Shown: positions 58,474 to 64,000 of the stretch, one piece after another
How positions within the stretch are numbered: the stretch's first letter is position 1
Layout of the letters: every line of letters starts with the position of its first letter
Source: Lachnospiraceae bacterium
Lineage (GTDB): Bacteria > Bacillota > Clostridia > Lachnospirales > Lachnospiraceae
Assembly (NCBI GenBank): GCA_017467845.1
Contig: JAFUKH010000088.1
Location: forward strand, 1-64,000
Reading direction: 5' to 3'
DNA: 64,000 bases
Made by a program: the position numbers and the translations under genes
The notes under the pieces: generated by a model
Told to the model about the DNA's origin: nothing
Seen by the model: only the letters and a program-made list of their open reading frames with translations
Databases searched by the model: none

Positions 58474-59826
58474 ATGAGCAGAGTTGTTAGAAGACAATTA
58501 TTTTCAGTGGTAGAGATTCTGAAAGAAGCGCATGAGAATCTCGGGATGCTTATCGAGAAGGATGCTAGAGATGAAATTGTAAATTTGTTGTCGGAGTGTC
58601 AGGATGGAGCAATCATGATGGGCAATCAGATTGAGGCGATATATGGGGAAGGTTATGAATGCGTACACATATTAGAGCGATTCTGTGAGACAGTATTTCA
58701 TATTGCGGAAAAACTGGAAGAGCCACAGACTTGTATGGAGCATTATTGTTTGGTTGGGAAGCAGTTGGGCGAACTTGAGAAAGCTATGGAGCAGGAACTG
58801 CCGGATAAGCTGGAGGTGGTGTTTTTTCCATATAAGGCGTCCTTGTGGGATTCCTTGGAGAGTGTGTATCAGGCAGCTGTTGAGGATGCGAACTGCGATG
58901 CTTATTGCGTTCCTATTCCTTATTATGACCTGAATAAGGATAAGTCCTTTGGAGCATTCCACGATGAGAGTGGTGAATATCCAGAGAATGTTTCGGTGAC
59001 TAGTTGGCAAGAGTACGACTTTGAACTTCGGAAGCCAGATGTGGTTATTATTCACAATCCGTATGACAATTGGAATACGGAGACCAGTGTGGAGCCTAGG
59101 TTCTATGCTAGTAATCTTAGACAGTATACGGAGAAACTGGTATACATACCGTATTTTGTGCTGGATGACATCAAGCCGGATGATGAAGTGGCAATAGAGA
59201 ATATAAAGCATTATTGTTTCTTGCCTGGAGTCATCCATGCGGATAAAGTGATCGTGCAGTCGGAAAATATGCGCAGAATCTACATTAATGAATATGTAAA
59301 GGCTGCAGAAGATTTTGGCATGGAGGTGGATGAAGTAGCACTTGATGATAAAATCCTAGGATTGGGTTCGCCGCTATCGGATAAGATGCAGAGCATGGAT
59401 ATCGAATCTGTGGAAATTCCGGAAGAGTGGGAGAAACTTATCTATAAGCCGAATGGTGAGAGGAAAAAAGTTGTCTTGTATCACACAAGCATTAATGATG
59501 TGCTATACCATAGAACCAAGATATTTGCCAAGATAAAGAGTGTGCTTGACACATTTAAGGAGAATCAGGAGAACATCGTCCTTTGGTGGAAACCTCATCC
59601 GTTGATTGACAGTATGTTAAAGGAGCAGCAGTCTGAGCTGTGGTATGGCTTGATGGAGATTGTAGAGCAGTACAGGGAAGAAGGCTGGGGAATTTACGAC
59701 GACCACATGGAGTGGGAACAAGTACTTATCGCTACAGATGCCTACTTCGGCGACTGGAATACGGTGGTCTGGAAGTATCAGAAACTGGGTAAGCCGACCA
59801 TGCTGGAGGATGTGAATATATTATAA
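58474..59826 (+). CDS. CDP-glycerol glycerophosphotransferase-like protein, paralog 1
   Basis: 450 residues. N-terminal four-helix region (about 1-105), then a GT-B-like part: VVFFPYKASLWDSLESVYQAAVEDANCDAYCVPIPYYD, KPDVVIIHNPYDNWNTETSV, YIPYFVLDDI, and a C-terminal half with VVLYHTSINDVLYH, IVLWWKPHPLIDSML and ATDAYFGDWNTVVW. The KPHP and late Asp motifs resemble the TagF/TagB CDP-glycerol transferases, but the N-terminal helices are distinct. About half its residues match the next gene. Likely transfers a phospho-polyol; donor uncertain. Confidence 0.7.
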   Translation: MSRVVRRQLFSVVEILKEAHENLGMLIEKDARDEIVNLLSECQDGAIMMGNQIEAIYGEGYECVHILERFCETVFHIAEKLEEPQTCMEHYCLVGKQLGELEKAMEQELPDKLEVVFFPYKASLWDSLESVYQAAVEDANCDAYCVPIPYYDLNKDKSFGAFHDESGEYPENVSVTSWQEYDFELRKPDVVIIHNPYDNWNTETSVEPRFYASNLRQYTEKLVYIPYFVLDDIKPDDEVAIENIKHYCFLPGVIHADKVIVQSENMRRIYINEYVKAAEDFGMEVDEVALDDKILGLGSPLSDKMQSMDIESVEIPEEWEKLIYKPNGERKKVVLYHTSINDVLYHRTKIFAKIKSVLDTFKENQENIVLWWKPHPLIDSMLKEQQSELWYGLMEIVEQYREEGWGIYDDHMEWEQVLIATDAYFGDWNTVVWKYQKLGKPTMLEDVNIL

Positions 59827-59828
59827 CC

Positions 59829-59860
59829 GTTCAGCGATAATTTATATGGCGCGGCTGAAC
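59829..59860 (+). other. Hairpin between the two transferase paralogs
   Basis: GTTCAGC / GCTGAAC (59829-59835, 59854-59860) with an 18-nt loop, no T-run. Possibly an mRNA-processing or stability element in the 80-bp gap. Confidence 0.35.
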
Positions 59861-59907
59861 TGTTAGCAAGAGTATGTGAGGGAAAAGAACTGGGAGAGGA
59901 GAAAAAT

Positions 59908-61251
59908 GTGGACAGAGTGCTCAGGAATCAGCTTCTGGAGATGACAGAGCTTCTGGAGGAAGCTCATCAGAATCTGAAGGAACTGATGAGAAATAATAAC
60001 ATAAATGATGCGGTAGCGCTTCTGTCAGAGTGCCAGAATGGGGCGATTCAGCTGGGAACTGCGATCGAAGAATCGGAAAGTGAAGGATTCGTGACCGTGG
60101 GGATTCTGGAAGAGTATTGTGAACTGATTTATCATATCCATATGGCTATATCGCAGAGAGAAGCGTTGAAACCGGAAGAGGTATTTCAAGGCTTAGAAGG
60201 GACTATAGAACGTGTAAGAACAAGCATCCGGGAGAATATCAAGGTCCGCAAGGAAGTGGTGTTTCTACCCTACAAGGCGTCTATGTGGGACTCGTTGGAA
60301 AGTGTATGGATAGCTGCAGATGCAGACCCGGAGTGTGATGCTTACGTGATTCCTATTCCCTACTTTGACAGGAAGCCGGACGGAACCTTCGGCGAGATGC
60401 ATTATGAGGGTGACGAATATCCAAATAATGTGCCGGTAGTGGACTATAACAGCTATGACTTCCGGGCTCGGAGACCGGATATGATATATATCCATAATCC
60501 CTATGACGAGCACAACACGGTGACCAGTGTTCATCCGTTTTTCTACGCAAAGAACTTGAAGCAATATACGGACTGTCTGGTGTATATTCCTTACTTTGTA
60601 CTAGCGGAGATAAATCCTTACAACAGAGCGGCGCAGGACAGTATAGAACACTTTGTGATGACTTCGGGAGTGCTTCAAGCGGATAAAGTTATCCTACAGT
60701 CGGAGGACATGCGGCAGGCATATATCGAGGTACTAAGCCGTGAGGTGGGAGAGCATACCAGAGGAATCTGGGAGAAGAAAATCTTTGGAACCGGATCACC
60801 AAAGTATGATAAATTGCAAAATACAAAACGGGAGGATATAGAGATTCCCGAGGAGTGGAGAGGAATCCTATATAGGCCGGATGGTAGCAGGAAGAAGATA
60901 ATCCTGTACAATATCAGTGTCAGTGCACTGCTACAGTATGAGGACAAGATGATTGATAAGATGGGGCGTGCATTTGATATCTTTAAGGAATGCCGGGAGG
61001 ATGTGGCACTTTTGTGGAGACCCCATCCACTGATAAAAGCTACCATAGAGTCCATGCGCCCGCAGTTGTGGAGGGCTTATGAGGAGTTGCTGGAACAGTA
61101 CAAGGCAGCAGGCTGGGGAATCTACGATGACACAGCGGACTTAAACAGGGCTATTGTGCTGTGTGATGGGTACTATGGGGATGGTAGCAGTTTGGTGCAG
61201 TTATGTCAGAAGGCTGGGAAACCTGTGATGATACAGGATGTGTATGTGTAA
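59908..61251 (+). CDS. CDP-glycerol glycerophosphotransferase-like protein, paralog 2
   Basis: 447 residues from GTG 59908 (GGGAGAGGAG upstream). Same order of motifs as paralog 1: helical N-terminus with LLSECQNGAIQLGTAIEE, VVFLPYKASMWDSLESVWIAADADPECDAYVIPIPYFDRKPDG, RPDMIYIHNPYDEHNTVTSVHPFFY, KIILYNISVSALLQ, VALLWRPHPLIKATIESM, LCDGYYGDGSSLVQL. Base composition is more G+C-rich than paralog 1, so the two may differ in age or source. Ends at a terminator that closes the island. Confidence 0.7.
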   Translation: MDRVLRNQLLEMTELLEEAHQNLKELMRNNNINDAVALLSECQNGAIQLGTAIEESESEGFVTVGILEEYCELIYHIHMAISQREALKPEEVFQGLEGTIERVRTSIRENIKVRKEVVFLPYKASMWDSLESVWIAADADPECDAYVIPIPYFDRKPDGTFGEMHYEGDEYPNNVPVVDYNSYDFRARRPDMIYIHNPYDEHNTVTSVHPFFYAKNLKQYTDCLVYIPYFVLAEINPYNRAAQDSIEHFVMTSGVLQADKVILQSEDMRQAYIEVLSREVGEHTRGIWEKKIFGTGSPKYDKLQNTKREDIEIPEEWRGILYRPDGSRKKIILYNISVSALLQYEDKMIDKMGRAFDIFKECREDVALLWRPHPLIKATIESMRPQLWRAYEELLEQYKAAGWGIYDDTADLNRAIVLCDGYYGDGSSLVQLCQKAGKPVMIQDVYV

Positions 61252-61258
61252 AATGAGG

Positions 61259-61287
61259 AAGAGCATATCATGAGATGTGCTCTTTTT
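61259..61287 (+). terminator. Rho-independent terminator closing the glycosylation island
   Basis: AGAGCATATC / GATGTGCTCT stem (one G-U) with an ATGA loop, then TTTTT. Confidence 0.9.
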
Positions 61288-61314
61288 AAATATGTTAAAT
61301 GTCGAAAAGTATAG

Positions 61315-61343
61315 TTGACAGCATGAATACTAGATGGTATATT
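61315..61343 (+). promoter_or_regulatory. Sigma-A promoter of Rpn unit 2
   Basis: TTGACA (61315-61320), 17-bp spacer, TATATT (61338-61343). Spacer nearly identical to that of unit 3 but different from unit 1, while the hexamers are the same in all. Confidence 0.85.
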
Positions 61344-61348
61344 AAAAT

Positions 61349-61477
61349 AAAGTGAATGTCTAGGAACCGATCTTGCAGCAAGGCTGCATTCTAAACTTCA
61401 TGGCGATTCTGCCGCGGTCAGGGAGTCCTGCTTATTTCACAAAAGAAAAGTGCAGGCGTGACCTGCGGAAAGGAATT
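61349..61477 (+). ncRNA. Conserved 129-nt structured leader of Rpn nuclease unit 2
   Basis: Same length and order of helices as in unit 1. Relative to unit 3 it has three changes: TAGG for TGGG near the 5' end (would change a G-U to an A-U in the pairing with the CCTG element), AAG for GAG in the loop of the TGCAGC/GCTGCA hairpin, and GAGT for GAAT in the CAGG/CCTG loop. None breaks a proposed helix. It ends on the GGAAAGGAA ribosome site of the nuclease gene. Confidence 0.65.
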
Positions 61478-61481
61478 GAAA

Positions 61482-62426
61482 ATGGGAGAGAAGAATGCGG
61501 TAGATTATAAGTATCTATCGGATAATTCGCGATATGCGGATTTATTTAATGGAGTGCTGTTTGGGGGTGAACAGGTCCTTATTCCGGAGAAGCTTCTGGG
61601 GGAGGACACGAAGCTTGCCTTGACCGGAGGGACGGTGTGGAGAGAACGTGACAGGGACTTGATTCGCAAGTATGAAAACGGTGCCAGTTATGCGGTGCTA
61701 GGGATTGAGAATCAGGAGAATGTGTCATACATCATGCCATTTCGGATTATGGAGTATGAAGCAGGAGAGTACTCGAAGCAAATTGAGGAAATACAGAAAA
61801 AGCATGATACAGCGAGGGATGTTAAAGGGGATGAGTATATTTCACAGTTTGCTAAGGTGGATAAAATAAATCCCTGCGTAACGCTTGTGCTGTACTGGGG
61901 AACTAAGTGGAACGGACCGGAATCATTGAAAGATATGCTGAAACTGGAGGGAATGCCGGAGCGACTGAAAGACTATGTAAATGACTATCCCATGCATCTG
62001 GTAAGGGTAAGGGAATTTGAGAATACAGAAGTATTTCGGACGGATTTGAAGCTGGTGTTTGACTTTATGAAATGTACCGAGGATAAGAAGCTTATGACAG
62101 AGCTGGTGACAGGCAATCCGGCATACCAAAGGGTGCCTCTGGATGCGTGGAAGATGATGCAAGTTCATGGGAAGCTGGAGGACTTGAACGTGGATGTAGC
62201 AATGGATGAAGAAAAGGAGACGATGGTAAACGTGTGTAAGGCAATCGATGATATTAAGAATGATGCAATGGAGTTTGGCCGTGCAGAGGCGAGAGAAAGT
62301 GGTCTTAAGGCACTTGTGGATACCATAAAAGGAATCTATAAAGACTTCGAGGAACTATACACCAGGGTGGTAGCAAATGAGTGCTACAAAGATGTCACAA
62401 GGGAACAGGTGAAGAAGTACGTGTAG
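61482..62426 (+). CDS. Rpn-type PD-(D/E)XK nuclease/putative transposase, copy 2
   Basis: 314 residues from ATG 61482. Most of the chain (about 1-250) is closely similar to copy 1 (NAVDYKYLSDNSRYADLFNGVLFGGEQVLIP, YAVLGIENQENVSYIMPFRIMEYEAGEYSKQIEE), but the C-terminal tail (EFGRAEARESGLKALVDTIKGIYKDFEELYTRVVANECY) differs from that shared by copies 1 and 3. Same E-x-Q active-site strand. Placed just after the glycosylation island and followed by its own GGCTGTGTG-type terminator. Confidence 0.8.
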   Translation: MGEKNAVDYKYLSDNSRYADLFNGVLFGGEQVLIPEKLLGEDTKLALTGGTVWRERDRDLIRKYENGASYAVLGIENQENVSYIMPFRIMEYEAGEYSKQIEEIQKKHDTARDVKGDEYISQFAKVDKINPCVTLVLYWGTKWNGPESLKDMLKLEGMPERLKDYVNDYPMHLVRVREFENTEVFRTDLKLVFDFMKCTEDKKLMTELVTGNPAYQRVPLDAWKMMQVHGKLEDLNVDVAMDEEKETMVNVCKAIDDIKNDAMEFGRAEARESGLKALVDTIKGIYKDFEELYTRVVANECYKDVTREQVKKYV

Positions 62427-62448
62427 GTTATTGATAACGGATACTATT

Positions 62449-62473
62449 GGGGCTGTGTGTTACACGGCCTCTT
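62449..62473 (+). terminator. Terminator of Rpn unit 2
   Basis: GGGGCTGTGT / ACACGGCCTC stem (62449-62458, 62462-62471) with a GTT loop and weak T-run (TTGTG). Related in sequence to the terminator of unit 1. Confidence 0.6.
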
Positions 62474-62548
62474 GTGCTGTGGCAGAATATTGTGCCGAAG
62501 ACAACCTTTCTGAGGGAGGATAAATAGTTGAAACAGCGAAAAGTATAG

Positions 62549-62577
62549 TTGACAGTAGAAATACTAGATGGTATATT
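62549..62577 (+). promoter_or_regulatory. Sigma-A promoter of Rpn unit 3
   Basis: TTGACA (62549-62554), 17-bp spacer, TATATT (62572-62577). Confidence 0.85.
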
Positions 62578-62582
62578 AAAAT

Positions 62583-62711
62583 AAAGTGAATGTCTGGGAA
62601 CCGATCTTGCAGCGAGGCTGCATTCTAAACTTCATGGCGATTCTGCCGCGGTCAGGGAATCCTGCTTATTTCACAAAAGAAAAGTGCAGGCGTGACCTGC
62701 GGAAAGGAATT
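62583..62711 (+). ncRNA. Conserved 129-nt structured leader of Rpn nuclease unit 3
   Basis: Third copy. Three differences from unit 2 and about five from unit 1 over 129 nt, although its nuclease gene is clearly divergent from both. Proposed helices as in unit 1, starting with GTGAA at the transcript start and closing with TTCAC, then an A-rich single strand and the GCAGG / CCTGC hairpin before the ribosome site. Confidence 0.65.
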
Positions 62712-62715
62712 GAAA

Positions 62716-63666
62716 ATGGGAGAGAAGGAAAGTAAGGATACGGTAGACTATGTCTATCTGTCTGATAATGAACGGTATGCAGATTTAATTAATGGCGTAC
62801 TTTTTGGAGGAAAGCAAGTGCTTAATCCCGCAATGCTGGAGGAAAGGGACAGTAGAGTGGTGGTATCTAAGAAAAAGACAAAAGCGAGGGATATCGTCCG
62901 CAAGTATGGTAAAGAGGCCGCGTATATGGTTCTTGGTGTGGAAAATCAGGAGGAGGTCAGCTACTGTATGCCCTTTCGAATGCTGCAGTATGAGACTGCT
63001 GAGTACGCAAAGCAGGTGAGTGCTGTAAGAAAGCGAAATAGGAATGTAAGAAAAGTCACAGCAGGGGAATTTCTGGAGAAATATAAGAAGGGTGACAAAA
63101 TTCAGCCCTGCGTGTCGTTGGTGCTCTTCTGGGGATCGGCTTGGGATGGACCGATGACGCTACAGGAGATGCTGGATATGGACGCAGTACCGAAATATCT
63201 AAAGTTTTACGTGAATGATTACGCCATGCATTTGGTAAATGTGCGGGAAATTGAGGACACCAGCGTATTTAAGACAGATCTGCGACAGGTGTTTGACTTC
63301 ATGAAGTGTGCCGAAGACATGGAAAAGGTACAGGAGCTGATAAAAGATAATCCGGATTATATGCATGTTGATATGGAAGCGTACGATGTAATGATGGTAC
63401 ACGGACACTCAGAAGTACTTGAGAGGATTCGTGAGAATGTGAAAGAGGAGGGCGGAAATGTGTGTAAAGGATTGACAGACTGGGGAAAACAGGAAAGAGC
63501 GTTGGGGCATGCAGAAGGTAGAAGTGAAGGTTTAGAGATCGGATTGAAGAATCTAGTGAAGGTATTGATAAGGCAGTACAAAGGTTTTGAAGAATTGTAT
63601 AATTCACTAATTGGGATGGAAGGATACGAAAATGTCACCAGAGAACAAGTGAAGAAGTATGTGTAA
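62716..63666 (+). CDS. Rpn-type PD-(D/E)XK nuclease/putative transposase, copy 3
   Basis: 316 residues from ATG 62716. Same fold as copies 1 and 2 but diverged over the nuclease and middle domains (TVDYVYLSDNERYADLINGVLFGGKQVL, YMVLGVENQEEVSYCMPFRMLQYETAEY, FDFMKCAEDMEKVQ). The last 50 residues (GRSEGLEIGLKNLVKVLIRQYKGFEELYNSLIGMEGYENVTREQ) are almost identical to copy 1. The E-x-Q motif is kept. It is the most divergent member yet has the same promoter and leader, and lies tandem to copy 2. Confidence 0.8.
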   Translation: MGEKESKDTVDYVYLSDNERYADLINGVLFGGKQVLNPAMLEERDSRVVVSKKKTKARDIVRKYGKEAAYMVLGVENQEEVSYCMPFRMLQYETAEYAKQVSAVRKRNRNVRKVTAGEFLEKYKKGDKIQPCVSLVLFWGSAWDGPMTLQEMLDMDAVPKYLKFYVNDYAMHLVNVREIEDTSVFKTDLRQVFDFMKCAEDMEKVQELIKDNPDYMHVDMEAYDVMMVHGHSEVLERIRENVKEEGGNVCKGLTDWGKQERALGHAEGRSEGLEIGLKNLVKVLIRQYKGFEELYNSLIGMEGYENVTREQVKKYV

Positions 63667-63768
63667 ATTAGTTCGCATTTATGTGAAAATGTGTTGGTAA
63701 AAGCAACCGGATAGTTTGCTATCTGTAAACGTTGATGACATCTATGCAATAAGTGAGTAAACAGCGGG

Positions 63769-63797
63769 CAGAGACTGTAAGGTCTCTGTCTTTTCTC
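63769..63797 (+). terminator. Terminator after Rpn copy 3
   Basis: AGAGAC / GTCTCT stem (63770-63775, 63782-63787) extended by GC / GT, followed by CTTTTCT. About 100 bp after the stop of copy 3. Confidence 0.65.
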
Positions 63798-63858
63798 TAA
63801 TCGTGTATATTTAGAAAAAAGGCACGAGGGGAAAATAAATCATAGTACTTTTGATACA

Positions 63859-63886
63859 TAAACAAAATAGGGAATCCTGCCGATAT
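63859..63886 (+). promoter_or_regulatory. Sigma-28 promoter of a gene beyond the window
   Basis: TAAA (63859-63862), 16-bp spacer, perfect GCCGATAT (63879-63886). Marks a further motility gene downstream. Confidence 0.75.
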
Positions 63887-63890
63887 ACAA

Positions 63891-63988
63891 ATCAAGTGTT
63901 AATATAGCGCTTGATATGAATGACATGGAGGTCGCGAGGTATCATGGAGGATAAGGGATAGAGGTAGATTATTTAGGAGCTGACGTAT
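63891..63988 (+). promoter_or_regulatory. GGA-rich leader with candidate CsrA hairpins
   Basis: ATCAAG / CTTGAT hairpin (about 63891-63914) followed by two small hairpins showing the same loop: GAC-ATGGAG-GTC (63922-63933) and TATC-ATGGAG-GATA (63940-63953). A further GGA is in the AGGAG site at 63975. Short stems make folding uncertain but the repeated ATGGAG loop fits CsrA binding. Confidence 0.4.
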
Positions 63989-64000
63989 ATGGGAGACTGT
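63989..64000 (+). CDS. Possible start of a motility gene, cut by the window end
   Basis: ATG at 63989 (reads MGDC) with TAGGAGC 8 bp upstream, behind a sigma-28 promoter and leader. Only four codons are visible; product unknown. Confidence 0.35.

Noticed and set aside
46247-61251. Maf (MAF_flag10) flagellin glycosyltransferase or pseudaminic/legionaminic acid synthesis genes
   Set aside because: None of the island proteins shows Maf or nonulosonate-synthase motifs; the glycan chemistry must be different.
40786-63700. Terminal inverted repeats or target duplications marking the Rpn units as classical insertion sequences
   Set aside because: Leaders and terminators are shared, but no inverted ends or flanking direct repeats could be found by eye; the units are called repeated gene modules instead.
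1-64000. CRISPR arrays, tRNA or rRNA genes, prophage modules
   Set aside because: No regularly spaced direct repeats, no cloverleaf-like sequences and no phage structural genes were seen in the window.

Overview
The window reads as chromosome of a motile, Gram-positive anaerobic gut or rumen clostridium, most likely a member of the Lachnospiraceae (a Lachnospira-, Roseburia- or Butyrivibrio-like organism; the genus cannot be fixed from sequence alone). The evidence is a wall-anchored pectinase with an SPTTGD-type sorting signal, D-lactate dehydrogenase, a rubredoxin-fused flavoprotein, a GPH sugar transporter beside a GH2 beta-galactosidase, the flgM-flgN-flgK-flgL-fliW-csrA-flaG-fliD-fliS-hag flagellar block, and sigma-28 promoters of the TAAA-N15-GCCGATAT type.

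Layout. 1-5.6 kb: 3' part of a giant pectinesterase/pectate lyase surface enzyme. 5.6-7.4 kb: D-lactate dehydrogenase (minus strand) and a YczE-like membrane protein followed by a gene relic. 7.5-14.2 kb: envelope-stress or signalling cluster with a BlaI-type repressor and its two operators, a BlaR1-like M56 membrane protease with a large outer domain, a 400-bp intergenic region rich in inverted repeats, and two tandem ECF sigma/anti-sigma pairs. 14.3-19.7 kb: CydDC-like ABC exporter, a YbaN protein, and an orphan [2Fe-2S]-ASKHA protein. 19.9-23.6 kb: sugar symporter plus GH2 beta-galactosidase. 23.7-28.1 kb: response regulator, PocR-domain hybrid kinase and flavin reductase-rubredoxin. 28.2-31.3 kb: amino-acid ABC transporter with a DapF-fold racemase. 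31.3-33.6 kb: SseB-like protein and a Y-family polymerase with a small partner.

33.6-46.2 kb is the late flagellar block. It contains a complete FlgM/sigma-28 switch and a complete FliW-CsrA-flagellin switch, with sigma-28 promoters before flgM, flaG and hag and candidate CsrA hairpins (GGA in the loop, second GGA in the Shine-Dalgarno) in the flaG and hag leaders. It carries two different flgK genes. 46.3-61.3 kb, immediately after hag, is an A+T-richer glycosylation island: three CgeB/DUF3880-type glycosyltransferases, DUF616-, StrF-, GT2-TPR-, GT-D- and GT11-type transferases, a LicD protein and two large CDP-glycerol-transferase-like paralogs. It is best explained as a flagellin (or surface glycan) glycosylation locus.

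Three PD-(D/E)XK (Rpn-type) nuclease genes sit inside the flagellar block (41 kb) and at the end of the island (61.5 and 62.7 kb). Each is preceded by the same unit: a strong TTGACA-N17-TATATT promoter and a 129-nt leader that is nearly identical in all three copies although the proteins have diverged. The leader starts where the transcript should start, can fold into a closed multi-helix structure, and its few differences fall mainly in loops or preserve pairing. This is the best candidate in the window for an undescribed structured RNA/nuclease system. The window ends in another sigma-28 promoter with a GGA-rich leader of an unseen gene.
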